NCBI GenBank assembly: GCA_933207985.1
Contig: OW240917.1
Location: forward strand, 242,704,524 to 242,768,523
Reading direction: 5' to 3'
Length of the DNA: 64,000 bases
From: Pelobates cultripes
Lineage: Eukaryota; Chordata; Amphibia; Anura; Pelobatidae
Made by a program: the position numbers and the translations under genes. This document shows, piece by piece, positions 10,405 through 20,555 of the stretch (positions are counted from its first letter, which is position 1; each line of letters starts with the position of its first letter). A model generated the notes under the pieces. The model saw nothing but the letters and a program-made list of their open reading frames with translations. It was not told the DNA's origin and did no database searches.

Positions 10405-12634
10405 GAAAGGACGAAAGGCCCCCTTGATGCGAAGCTGGGCGGGTCATGATGGCCAACCACAAGCCGATATCCATTTGATCCCACCTCGTGGAAGGGCGAA
10501 CCGCCAAACGTTGGCGGAACTGTTCATCATACCGCCACCACCCTAGCCCGCCATAAACCCGACAGGCATTCCATATCATGTCCTGGTAGCAAAATAGGGA
10601 AGAGCATTTACTGGGAGTCTTTTCACCTATCACGCTAGCTAGGATAGAAAAAGCCCTAATCCAGTTACCAAAAGTTTTCGGAATCTTCCGATACCGAAAC
10701 TTCTCTTTGTCTTTTTCAGACTCTTTTGCATCTGCATCCACCCGAGGAAGATCTTCCAAAGGGAGGAGGGAAAAAATTTCAACAAATTCTCCTTTTTCTA
10801 TTTTAGCCCTCAAATCAGGCGTCAGATGGAGGCCCAAAGGGCCTGACCAGCACATGTACGCTGCCCCATGCGCAGCGGGTGCTACCCCTAAACCCGAGAC
10901 AACCGCGGTGACCCCCGTAGGACTCGCTGAAGAATCAGCTGTTACTAGCGGAGGCGCCGCAGCCAGAGGGATGGTGACCTGCGTAGAAGCGTCGGGTAAC
11001 GCTGCCGCAACCCCCGCAACCTCACATCCTGCGGAACTAGCCCAGCCCGCCCGAAGCTGGCTATCCACGGCCGTTGGGGGGGGAGCCCCAGGGCGAGATC
11101 CCCGCTCAAGAGTTACAAGAGCATTCCTTATCGCTTGGAGCACCGAACCCCATTCTTGCGACTCGCGTGCGCCAGCGCCCCCTGATTCTGATCCGGCAAA
11201 AGCAGAATACTCACCGGCAGGAGCCGAATTGGAGGGTAGGAGCGGAACCGCGACTTGCGAGGGAACTGCGACCGCAGGAAGCACCGCACCAGACACAGCG
11301 TCAGGGACCCGGTTAGCGAGCTGACCTGGAAGAATCTGCGAAGACAGGACAGGTGAGAAAAAACCCGACCCACCCGTCCCAGGTGCTGGAAGATGCGCAG
11401 TAGGGGGGGGCAACCCTGGCAAATTAGTAGATAGGACAGGGGCACCAGAGGGTGGGACAGGGGAACCAGGGATTGGGATAGCCATGCCTGAGGTAGCCCC
11501 AGGGGGGTTACCATGGGCCCTAGGTAAAGGTGGGAGGGGGAGGGGGGAATACAAGTGGGTAGGCTGGACGGATGAGGGTAGTGTGAGTGGCTGGACGGAT
11601 GAGGGTAGTGGGAGTGCAGGAAAGGCAGGCCCAGGGGAGACAGAGGGGGGAGAAGGAGAAGGGGGGGGGCTGTGACAGTTGAAAGATGGGCCTGGCGCTG
11701 GGCCCCTACCCCCCGAACACCCCAACCCCCTCCCGAAATCCCCGGTGGCCTGCGGCCCACTTACCGCCCTGGAAGGAGAGGTGGATGCAGGCCCAACCTG
11801 TGCGCGCCCTGCCCGAGATCCGGAGGGGGCAGAGCGCAAATCAGGCACCCGGCGCGCCGGCCGGGCTGGATTAGCCGACCGGGAGCTCGCGGCCGCCCTT
11901 CTGAGGGCCCGCGAGCCGATGGTAAGAGGTCCTGGGCGGCTGTCACCTCCCCGAGCAGCGGCCGCCAGACGGGCACTGCGCGACCGCCTCGGGGAGGAGG
12001 AGAGAGGCTGCAGAGATGTGCCGGCCGCGGCCACATGAGAGCTGGCGCGCGTGCCGGCACTGAGGATCCCACTCCCGCCCCTCACCCGGCCCTCTCGCGA
12101 GGAGCTCGGGGAGGAGACAGGAGGATGGCTGATAGATGCGCCGGCCGCGGCCGCGTGGGAAGCAGCCCGCGGACCGGCAGCCTGACTCCTGCCTCCAGCC
12201 CCTACCCGGCCTGCTCGCGAGGGGCTCGGGGAGGAGACAGGAGGATGGCTGATGGCAGCTCCGGCCGCGGCCGCGTGGGAACCGGCCCGCGGACCGGCAG
12301 CTGTGTTCCTGCCTCCAGCCCCCACCCAGCCTTCCTGTGAGGGGCTCGGGGAGGAGGCAGGAGAATGCCTGGTGTCAGCGCCGGCCGCGGCCGCGTGGGA
12401 ACCGGCCCGCGGACCGGCAGCTGGGCTCCTACTTCTGGCCCCCACCCGGCCCTCCCGTGAGGGGCTATAACGGGTGGGGGGACGCGCCCGGCGGCGCGGA
12501 GCTCCATGGCTGCCGGGAGGGGGAGCAGCTACCACAGAGGCACCCTGCAGCCTTGCCAGCTGGGCCTGCAGGTGCCTGCCACCGTCCTGGAGGGCCTCAG
12601 CCCTAAGGGCAGCAAGGATGCCTTCAATATCCAT
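10142..12634 (-). CDS. Ngaro-1 Gag-like nucleic-acid-binding protein
   Basis: This open frame of about 830 codons starts at the ATG at 12634, which aligns with the Ngaro-2 start (MDIEGIL versus MASLEEIL); it is also open upstream to 12676. The N-terminal third is Ala/Arg/Ser/Pro-rich and holds four 40-residue tandem repeats (about 12001-12480). A Pro-rich middle leads to a conserved domain (GPLGLHLTPD ... GEFVEIFSLLPLEDL ... NWIRAFSILASVIGEK) shared with Ngaro-2. Near the C terminus is a CCCH finger (Cys 779, 787, 793, His 797, counting from 12676) and at once a short knuckle (Cys 799, 802, His 806, Cys 811). It probably binds and packages RNA. The frame is intact. Confidence 0.85.
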   Translation of the reverse strand: MDIEGILAALRAEALQDGGRHLQAQLARLQGASVVAAPPPGSHGAPRRRARPPTRYSPSREGRVGARSRSPAAGPRAGSHAAAAGADTRHSPASSPSPSQEGWVGAGGRNTAAGPRAGSHAAAAGAAISHPPVSSPSPSRAGRVGAGGRSQAAGPRAASHAAAAGASISHPPVSSPSSSREGRVRGGSGILSAGTRASSHVAAAGTSLQPLSSSPRRSRSARLAAAARGGDSRPGPLTIGSRALRRAAASSRSANPARPARRVPDLRSAPSGSRAGRAQVGPASTSPSRAVSGPQATGDFGRGLGCSGGRGPAPGPSFNCHSPPPSPSPPSVSPGPAFPALPLPSSVQPLTLPSSVQPTHLYSPLPLPPLPRAHGNPPGATSGMAIPIPGSPVPPSGAPVLSTNLPGLPPPTAHLPAPGTGGSGFFSPVLSSQILPGQLANRVPDAVSGAVLPAVAVPSQVAVPLLPSNSAPAGEYSAFAGSESGGAGARESQEWGSVLQAIRNALVTLERGSRPGAPPPTAVDSQLRAGWASSAGCEVAGVAAALPDASTQVTIPLAAAPPLVTADSSASPTGVTAVVSGLGVAPAAHGAAYMCWSGPLGLHLTPDLRAKIEKGEFVEIFSLLPLEDLPRVDADAKESEKDKEKFRYRKIPKTFGNWIRAFSILASVIGEKTPSKCSSLFCYQDMIWNACRVYGGLGWWRYDEQFRQRLAVRPSTRWDQMDIGLWLAIMTRPASHQGGLSSFLGGAGAGSSSSASATQRRTGYCWQYNDGQCKFGSACRFKHECSGCGGSHPASKCFKRGRTGDKGDAMGAKGEDAGGRRRDAPLAKAL
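12001..12480 (-). repeat. Four 120-bp tandem repeats inside Ngaro-1 gag
   Basis: The GC-rich word 'ccggccgcgg' recurs at 12021, 12141, 12261 and 12381, exactly 120 bases apart, with similar flanks. Because 120 is divisible by three the reading frame is kept, giving a 40-residue repeat around 'AAGPRAGSHAAAAGA'. Confidence 0.9.
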
Positions 12635-12677
12635 GCTCCTGGCCGTGAGGTAAGCAAAGTAACTACGGGCTAGCACA

Positions 12678-12856
12678 GGGGACTAGTTACCTTGCCGTTA
12701 AATTTAAGATGGCTGAGGTAGCAGACAAAATGTCACCTATTTATATGACCCCACCCTACTCCTTAGCTAAATCACACACCCATACTTCCACCACACCCAC
12801 CACACCCACACATGCCTCCTATCCGGCTAGCTTTCAGCCCGCCTCCTCTGGGCCTT
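12678..12856 (-). repeat. Ngaro-1 split direct repeat A1 (5' end)
   Basis: 5' terminus of the minus-strand element, the partner of A2 at 6458-6627. Gag starts about 45 bases inside it in element orientation, so any promoter must lie in this block or in an A2-derived copy. Confidence 0.9.
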
Positions 12857-13113
12857 TTCCGCTATCTCATATTGGGAGTGTGGGGTTGTCCGATAAAGTG
12901 CTTTAATTGGTACTTGCTTTATTAATCTGCTAATTTTAGCGCGGATCTTACCCAGTTCCCAATTAAATATAACAAATAATAAAAAATAATTAAGGTTATT
13001 AAGAGTCATCCACGGTAGATAAGAGTAACTTAATTGGGGATCAGGTGCTCTCAAAAACACAATCGCTATAAAGAGAGGGGCCAGTCATAGTCCTTACTTC
13101 TGAGATAAAATGT
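12857..13113. other. Flank between Ngaro-1 and the hAT element
   Basis: AT-rich sequence without a recognisable gene. Confidence 0.5.
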
Positions 13114-13121
13114 TATATATG

Positions 13122-14421
13122 CAGGGCCGTCTATAATATGAATAGGACCCCGGGCAAAGCCTTTTCTTGGGCCCCCTGGGCCCTGTCACTGCACCCTCCC
13201 TCCCCATTACGCCCAACCCGCAATCACACTGACAGACATACTGACACATACACACACAGACAGACACATTAAAACATTCGCAGATACATACTGACACACA
13301 CATACACTGACACAAAAATATATACTGGCAAACATTGACACACATTCAGACATACTGATACACACACAGACACATACATACTCACAGACACATACACTGA
13401 CAGATATACTGACACAGACACACACAGACACATACACTGACAGGCGTATTGACATACACAGACATACTGACATACACACACACACACTGGAACACAGTGA
13501 GACATACTGACATACACACACAGACATACTGACATACAAACACACAGACATACACACAGTATGTCTGTGTGTGTTAGTATGTCTGTGTGGTGTATGTCAG
13601 TATGTCTGTGTATGTCAGCATGTCTGTGTGTGTATGTCAGTATGTCTGTGTGTGTTAGTATGTTTGTGTGTGTATGTCAGTATGTTTGTGTGTGTATATG
13701 TCTGTGTGTGTATGTCAGTATGTGTGTGTATGTGTGTCAGTGTGTGTGTGTCAGTATGTCTGTGTGTCTGTGTGTGTATGTCATTATGTCTGTCATAGAC
13801 ACACACAGACATACTGACATACATACACAAACAGACATACTGACACAGACATACTAACACACACACACAGACATACTAACACACACACATACTAAAACAC
13901 ACACAGACATACTAACACACACACACACACACACACATACAGACATACTAACACACACAGACATACTAACACACACACATACTAACATACATTTAGCCAC
14001 CCTCCAGGTTCTTACCTTTTTATGGAGGGTGGTTTCCCTGGGGTCCAGTGGCAGGCTGAGGCAGATGGGAGTTCTTCTCTGGAACTCCCCTCCTCCCTGC
14101 CTTCCTCCTCCCGCGCGGCTATCTTCGGTGGGAGGAAGTGACACGCGGTACTCACTTCCTCCCAGCCGGTACAGGAAGGGGCCCGGTCGCGCTGTTTAAG
14201 CGTCACAGCGCCCGACCGGGCCCCTTCTGCCACATGCCACAGGGTGGCCCTTAGTGCATGGGCCACCCGGGGGCCTCCTTGGTTGGCGGGCCGGTGCGGC
14301 CGCCGGGTACATGGGGGCTGCTGAAATCGCGGGGCCCACGGGGCAGCTGCTCTGGGGCCCCCCCAGGAGCAACTGGGCCCGGGGCAGCTGCCCCGTTTGC
14401 CCCGCGCTAAAGACGGCCCTG
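13122..14421. mobile_element. hAT-type non-autonomous element, 1.3 kb, 8-bp TSD
   Basis: Inverted termini read CAGGGCCGTCT and AGACGGCCCTG. They are flanked by a perfect 8-bp duplication TATATATG at 13114-13121 and 14422-14429, the hallmark of hAT transposition. No transposase frame is present. The interior holds a strand-switching CA/TG array (13200-13985) and a GC-rich right half with 'ttcttacctt' and 'gggtggtttccctgg' text similar in layout to the hAT element at 48440-49722. Confidence 0.88.
13200..13985. repeat. CA/TG-rich minisatellite with two strand switches
   Basis: Units like 'acagacatactgacacac' (about 20-22 bases) run on the plus strand to about 13558. They then flip to 'gtatgtctgtgtgtgtatgtca' until about 13795 and flip back to the CA orientation to 13985. 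Each flip is a perfect hairpin centre. Reading frames here (Cys/Val/Ser or His/Thr-rich) are artefacts. Confidence 0.9.
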
Positions 14422-14489
14422 TATATATGAAACGTTGTCTGAAAACAGCCAAGGTACACAGTGAAATGGGGATAACCCCTAGTGAAAAT

Positions 14490-15090
14490 GGATACAAAAC
14501 AAAGGAGATGTGTACCTTTAAGGTAGGGAGAGGACTAGTCGGGGCCTGTACCTCGATTACTTTAATATACATATCTTTACAATATCGGCTGATACTGTTG
14601 AGAACCCTCATTTGCCGACATACTGTGATATATTCTGTATGTAGCAGCCTTCTAACACGCTACTTAGGCTGCTCCATTTTATCTCAGTAATTACCAATAT
14701 TTCTTTATCTTTTTACTCATTGTAACTGGCATCTGTACCTCTTCCCTCCCCCCCCCTCCTTCTTTCCTTTTGCGCAGACGTGCGCTAGGATTAGGTTAAC
14801 GTACAACAACCCAAATCAGAGTTTATCCTTTATATACTATTATATTTCTGTGTTTCACTCTTATTATAATCAGAGTCTAGCTCATATATATACCAAGATC
14901 TCTGTGTTATTCCAAGATTTCTGTGTTATTTTTAATTATTACCTATCGTTCAATAAACTTGTTTTTTATTTTTTGGACCCTGTGGTCCTTTTTAGATGAG
15001 CCTGAATTCTACACATTTAGTATAGTAGTCTCAGGCCCCTACTAGTCCTCTCCCTACCTTAAAGGTACACATCTCCTTTGTTTTGTATCC
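14490..15090. mobile_element. Foldback element with 59-bp near-perfect inverted repeats
   Basis: The left arm 14490-14548 (from ggatacaaaac to cggggcctg) and right arm 15032-15090 are reverse complements with one mismatch. AAAAT flanks both outer ends and may be a 5-bp target duplication. The 483-bp middle includes an AATAAA (about 14950) and T-rich text but no open frame. Class is uncertain; an inverted duplication of one end of a retroelement is the main alternative. Confidence 0.65.
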
Positions 15091-15780
15091 AAAATGTTAT
15101 ATATATTCCAGGACAGTAACATAGAAAAGCCTCTCTCCCTGGTACACTAACTAGATAGTGGTTTGAGTGTTTGTTTTACCTTTTGTTACAGTTTAGGGCC
15201 TAAGACATAGCTGGAGTGTCCCTACTGGTGTATAGATCCTAGGTAGTGTGTTCTTAGGTATCGATTTATCTGTCTGGTTTGTGTGATGATGTGAGAAGCA
15301 TTTTTTGCAACATTTAATTCCAACTGAGCATCAGTCGTATGGTCGTATTGTTTCTGACCATGCGCTTCTTTCTCTCAAGAAATAATTCCTTTATATAATG
15401 TTTTTTCACCATTACTGACATCTGCACTAATATATGAATCATTTTTTATTAACAATGTATAGTTGTATTTTTCAAGGTTTTTATTATTGTTATACCTTCT
15501 TTCTGTATGTAGGCAATATATATATTTTTAATATACACCTTTACTTTAAATATTTTCAACACCTTTGTTTTATCATATATTATGTATATATGTAATTCTT
15601 ATGCACTTTTTGATATGATTAATGCTTTTTTATTGACATCTACTGTTGTCTCAAAATCCCTGACATCAGGCACGCAAAGAGGACATTCATATTGTATAAT
15701 TAATCTTTTTGGAAGAGATGTTTAATAGGGACACATATGTGGAGTAATCTCCTGGACCTCTGTAATGACAGACACTATCC
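15091..15780. other. AT-rich intergenic sequence
   Basis: No gene, RNA or defined repeat was seen. Confidence 0.5.
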
Positions 15781-16810
15781 TGCATAGTAGGTGGAACGCA
15801 TGTGCGTACCATTTTCGGAGAGAACCGGAAGTGCGTCACCACTAGGTGGAACGCATATGCGTTTCACCGACGGATGAAACGAAAACCGGAAACACGTCAA
15901 CCGGAAGTGACGACGGAACCCGGAAGACATGAAGACCGAACAGATGTCCCGCATTTCCCTATCACAAAGGGGTACAAAAGGATGAGAGGGAACAGAACAC
16001 CTTTAGGAGCAACTGAGGAAGCCCATATATTGGGCGAAACGCGTCTTGCTTGATTCTCCCAGAGTGGACGATTGACTTTTTGTCCCATAGTGGACTAATT
16101 TATATTAAGAGACTTTCATTTGTTTTTCATATATTTTATCTTCTACTTTTACCCCAAGTGGGATTGTATTTTTGATGTATTTCCTTTTTTATTAAAGAAG
16201 AGTTTCTTTTTATGGGTATGGTCCCTTCTTCTCAACCATTATAAGGAATACAGAACCAGCTGCCACACGGAGAGGGAGTGGGAACCCTTACAATTATCCC
16301 ACAGGCGTCTGAATTTAGCCAGTTTCCTTTGGCTCTTGGTTTGTGAGTACTAACTACAAATTATACTTAAAGTCACCATTGTGCTCTACGATATTGCACT
16401 AGATTTTGCTTCCTCTGTTTTTACAGTTCTTATTATACCCTATATGCCTTTGCACAACGAACCAAGATACTCCACCTACTCTGTATGTATGCATGTGCTT
16501 GAACTTTTATGTGAATTGAGGGGTTACCACATAGGTGTTTGTGAGTTATTTGGTGTAAGTTGAGATCACCCGCTGAAACTCAGTATCTGTATTATTTAGT
16601 GTTTAGAAATAGCTGACTTGCTCTGCCTGTGCTGATAGGTTGCTGAATTGACTTTAACTCTTTCACTCCCAATTAATTCAAATTATTTGCCAACAAAATA
16701 CATTAATATTGTACACTAGTCTTTAAATCCATTATGTTGTCATTTTTTATTTTTTTCTCTACCTATTAAATAAAGATCAATAAAGCCTTTTTGATTGTCA
16801 AAAAAAAACA
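15781..16810 (+). mobile_element. Penelope-like (hammerhead-bearing) retroelement remnant
   Basis: The 5' part has duplicated 'ggtggaacgcatgtgcgt'-like text (15790-15870) and several 'accggaagtg' words, then a hammerhead-type motif at 16006-16056. About 750 bases downstream there are two AATAAA/AATAAAG signals (about 16768-16785) and an A run (16801-16809), consistent with a retroposed 3' end. No RT or GIY-YIG frame is present, so assignment to Penelope-like elements rests on the ribozyme motif. Confidence 0.45.
16006..16056 (+). ncRNA. Hammerhead-type self-cleaving ribozyme motif (type I, minimal)
   Basis: The core box CTGAGGA is at 16013-16019. Stem II is GCCC (16021-16024) with GGGC (16032-16035), followed by GAAA (16036-16039). 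A tiny stem III reads ACGCGT (16039-16044) and the expected cleavage base is C16045. Stem I pairs GAGCAA (16007-16012) with TTGCTT (16046-16051), with one G-U. One extra A sits between the core and stem II. Minimal type I hammerheads with very short stem III are described in Penelope-like retroelements. Confidence 0.7.
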
Positions 16811-17462
16811 ATCAATTATTGAACGCTGACATTAAAAATAAACAAATTACTCTCTAGAACACAAAAAAAACACGTTTATTTTGGTAGTGTTTTCGGTTTG
16901 TTTGTCTTTTTGGTTTTTTTTTACGTAGGACTTGGTCGTAAAGGGGGTTAATGAAAAGATGACTAAGAGATTTTATTTTCTGAGACAGCTATTTCACCCA
17001 TCATTGAGTAAGTTCAACCTTTTAAAGTGTTTTGGATGAAATAACTCGCAAGAGATTTCTTCTCTTCCCTCTCTGGCCAGAAACAGCAAGTTTTTCACTG
17101 GCAATCAATGCATTGCAAACCATTAACAGTTACTGTGCACAAACAACGAAACATATATATAGGATACGTTGACCTTGCAGGATTATGCAATGTATGTTCA
17201 TATACTGCAACTAAACCCCCATTATTTTTGCCTAAGTCAGATGTTTTTGAAAAAAAACCTATTACCGATAATTTTTTTTGAGCTTTGAAATTGGTGTTTA
17301 GTGAGTGTGCTGAACCTTGTATGTTTTATATATATACATATATATCATTTTTTTTTAAATGGTTACAGGCTGCTAACCAATAATTATGAAGCTTAAAGCA
17401 TGCTATATTGTTGAAGACAAATCTCATGTTTTATCTACGCTTGGTTTTGTCCCTTGCATTTG
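16811..17462. other. AT-rich intergenic sequence before Ngaro-2
   Basis: Contains T and A runs only; no gene or defined element seen. Confidence 0.5.
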
Positions 17463-17643
17463 TGAAACCACGGAGCAACGCAGGGAGGAGTGGGCCTTGA
17501 CAGAGCCAGGAGTAGGCAGGTGAAGTTCAGGTCAAGGGGCTGTCCTGTGGTTGTGCTAGGGGGCGTGGGTTAGAGGGGAAGTTAAATAGCGGCCATTTTA
17601 GAGTAAGTTCATTCTAACTTGAGCCTTTCTTACCTGTAAATTG
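17463..17643 (+). repeat. Ngaro-2 split direct repeat A1
   Basis: It repeats at 22128-22308 from 'tgaaaccacg' to 'acctgtaaattgt' with a handful of substitutions. Just downstream a pyrimidine tract ending in CAG (about 17664-17682) precedes the gag ATG by seven bases, which looks like a 3' splice site in the leader. Confidence 0.85.
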
Positions 17644-17688
17644 TTGCAGGTCAGCTGGGCTCTTCTTTTCTTCTTTTTCAGGTGCAGC

Positions 17689-19950
17689 ATGGCGTCCTTG
17701 GAAGAAATTCTGTCGGGTGTGCGGTCCGTGGTGAAGGAGAAGGGCATGGCGTGGCTGCAGGAGCAGCTGGGGGTTCCGAGCACGTCTGCTCCCCCCCATG
17801 CGGTGCCGGACCGGAGGCCAGAGAGGAGAGCTAGGCCGCCCCAGCGGCTTAGTCCTGGAGCGGGTCTAGCAGCACGACGGAGGAGGAGCTCGGCGGGAGG
17901 CAGTGCGCAGCGGAGTGGTGCGGCAGCCGGAAAGCAGGGACGTGGAGCTGGTCGTCGGCCGGGACCGCCAGCCAGGCGCAGCGCCAGGGCGGTGAGGTTG
18001 CAGGCCAGGAGGAGGCCTCCCTTGAAGAGCGCCCCCTGCCGGATGGTGACGGGAGGGCAGGCGGAGGTGTCAGACGGTGCTGGAGTGGAGCAGGACGTTG
18101 GGGATTCGGCTGTAAGGCCCAGGAGCAGTCCAGGATGTCCCGGTGAGTCGCCCCCTGGGGGCAGCACTGAGGGGCAGGGGGGACTGAGAGGTGCTGGCAG
18201 CGACAGGACAGCGGTCTCACAGGTCATGGAGGGGGACCAGGTCAGCAGGGCACAGCAGGAGGCGGCTGGAGTTAGGTGCAGGAAGGATGGCGCTGCTGAT
18301 TTAAGGGACCAGAGGAGCATGGCCAGGAGCGTGGGAAGGAGGGGAGACGGGCACAGCATCAGTATGTCAGGGGACACAGGCGAAATGAGGAGCGGCAGTA
18401 TGGAGCGAAGTGGAGCCAGGCGAGCAGGTGTGCAGGCAGGGAAGAAGACGGACGCAGCAGACACCGGGCGGCAGGTGACTGGCCGGGAGGACGGTGGCAT
18501 CCAGGACAACAGTGGGCGGGCGGCCATTAGGGGTCGCTCCCAGGAACAGCGGGATAGGAGGAGCGCCGGCAGTGGGAATGGCGGAGGACATCAGCGTGGA
18601 GGGGCGGAATGGCGGGACAGCAGGATGGGTTCTACAGGCAGAAGGAGACGTGGGGACAGGAGCCCAGCGGGGAATCGGAGCAGTAGGAGGAGGTCCGCTT
18701 CCAAGGATAGGTGGCTGAGGCACCGGTGCAGTGAGTCAGGGTCGTCAGAGAGGAGCTACGCTGCACAAAGGAGGAGTAGAAGTGAGCGGGAGGGACGATA
18801 CAGGCGGGGGAGTTGGGATGACAGGTCTGATCACGGGGATGAAGGGCGGGTCAGGCTGCAGTCGAACAGACCACCCAGGCTGTATTTTCCTTGCGGGCTG
18901 TTGAGTAGGAGGCCCACGAGATCAACGCACGAACAGGCGGGCAGGAGTCGGCATCCCCTGGTTCCTTCTGGGTCGGCTGATGCTGTGGAAAAGATGGCGC
19001 CCCCGCGGCCAGCAGCGGCCGGGGGCCTGAGCGGTGAGTCTCCAACTGCACCACACTCGGGAAGTTTACTAGGATGTTTAAGATCACTGTTAAAATCCTG
19101 GTCTGGGGACGGGGGGTCACCGACACACTTTGAGAAGGTGTGGGCTGCGGATGGCGGTCGGGAAGCGGGGGTGAAGGCCGCAGCATTAGCAGCGCCAAAG
19201 GGGGGTGAGGTCACCACGGGGACGGGTCATGGAGCGACAGGGGGGCGAGGGAGAGCACGTCGATCTCTGCGGGGAAGTAACAGATGCGGCGCGGCAAAAC
19301 GTGCATGTGTCTTTTGCGGGGCCGCTGGGGTGCCACTTAAAGGTAGAGGTTAAGGATAAAATATGGAAAGGGGAATTTGTGGAAATATTTTCCCTGCTTC
19401 CCCTGGAGGAGTTTTTAGATTTGAAAGAAGAGGATAAAAAGGATGCGAGAAAAGAGGCGGAGGTATCGGAAGATACCCATGTCTTTTGTGAACTGGTTGA
19501 GAGCTTTTTGTATCTTGGCGAGCGTGATCGGGGAAAAATACCCTGGTCGCTGTTCGCAGCTTTTTTGTTATTTAGACGGGATAGGGGATGCATATTGGAC
19601 CTACGGGGGTTTGGTGGAAGTATGATGAACAATTTTGGGGGGAAATCCGTCCATGCGGTGGGACCAGATGGACCTGCCTTTGTGGATGAGGCTGATGATG
19701 GTACAGAAGAGTGCCCCCTTTCTCGGAGCGGCCGGCACGGGCTCATGTACCGTGTCGGCGGGCCAGAAGAAGGGTTTCTGCTGGCTCTACAATGAGAGCC
19801 AATGCAAATGGGGTGCATCATGCAGATTCAAGCACGAGTGCTCCGGTTGCGGGGGTAATCATGGAGTCTCCAGGTGCTTTTGGAAGGGTAAGCCGAACTT
19901 GGGAGGGGGGGGCGCCGGCGCATCAACCGCTGCGGCTGCAGCTGGGGGCG
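17689..19950 (+). pseudogene. Ngaro-2 Gag-like protein, frameshifted
   Basis: The ATG at 17689 (MASLEEIL) matches the Ngaro-1 gag start. A long Arg/Ser/Gly-rich region follows in one frame to 19353. The conserved core (GPLGCHLK, GEFVEIFSLLPLEEF) then continues in a second frame from about 19205, and the NWLRAFCILASVIGEK block in a third frame from 19443. A stop pair near 19620-19628 and a compensating shift follow. The CCCH finger (C-x7-C-x5-C-x3-H) and C-x2-C-x3-H-x4-C knuckle are preserved at about 19786-19880, in the same frame as the RT. At least three indels are therefore present. Confidence 0.8.
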
Positions 19951-20555
19951 TCGCCGTGAAGGTAGGCGCGATGCTGCCTTGGTTAAAAATATACGATAAC
20001 CAGGAGGTGGCGAAGTTTTTACGGCTAGGTTTTACGGAAGGTTTCAGGATTCCGTTTCAAGAAAGGGCTTCGGGTGAGTTATGTAAAAATCTTCGGTCAG
20101 TGGGGGAACATATGTTATGTAAGGAAGTGCAATTAGGGAGGATGGCGGGACCATTCGCTTCCCCGCCGTTAGTTGGTTTGCGAGTGTCTCCACTCGGGGT
20201 AGTCCCCAAGAAGGAGGTGGGTAAATTCCGTATGATACATCATTTATCGTACCCACAAGGTGCATCGGTTAATGATGATATCGACGAGGCCCTGTGTTCT
20301 GTTTCCTACACATCATTTGACAAGGCTGTTGAGTTGGTCAGGAAAGCAGGACAAGGGGCACTGATGGCGAAATTGGATGTGGAAGCAGCATTTAGGCTGC
20401 TTCCCATACACCCGGATTGTCATCACTTATTGGGGTGCTATTTCGACGGGGGGTATTTTGTGGACTTATGCTTGCCTATGGGTTGTGCCATCTCGTGTGC
20501 TTACTTCGAGAGGTTTGGCACTTTTTTGGAGTGGGTCGTACGACGGGAGACTTCT
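19950..20555 (+). pseudogene. Ngaro-2 reverse transcriptase, truncated before YxDD
   Basis: Aligns with Ngaro-1 RT from AMLPWLK through LRVSPLGVVPKKE, FRMIHHLSYPQGASVNDD, MAKLDVEAAF and LPMGCAIS to EWVVRRETS, then ends abruptly at the inversion breakpoint near 20555. The catalytic YxDD box and the whole thumb are missing. Unlike Ngaro-1, the finger-containing end of gag and the RT share one open frame (19635-20663), as if this family made a Gag-Pol fusion. Confidence 0.85.

Larger units (their letters stand above)
5943..12856 (-). mobile_element. Ngaro-type tyrosine-recombinase retrotransposon (Ngaro-1)
   Basis: This is a 6.9-kb element on the minus strand with the diagnostic Ngaro layout A1-ORFs-B1-A2-B2. 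A1 is 12678-12856, B1 is 6628-7073, A2 is 6458-6627 and B2 is 5943-6388. Gene order is gag, RT/RNase H, tyrosine recombinase, SGNH hydrolase. No methylase domain was seen, which fits Ngaro rather than DIRS. B1 and B2 differ at only about four positions over 446 bp, so insertion appears recent. A one-base frameshift in the recombinase and two in the hydrolase leave this copy inactive as assembled. No target duplication is expected or seen. Confidence 0.9.

Noticed and set aside
10707..12340. Plus-strand frames of 60-222 codons opposite Ngaro-1 gag
   Set aside because: Shadows of a GC-rich, low-stop gag gene on the other strand.
13207..13866. Open frames rich in Cys/Val/Ser or His/Thr
   Set aside because: Translations of CA/TG repeats inside the hAT element.
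13100..14440. Possible hammerhead split by the hAT insertion (CTGAGA before 13114 and GAAACGTTGTC after 14428)
   Set aside because: After conceptual removal of the hAT element, neither stem I nor stem II pairs, and the first core box is off consensus.
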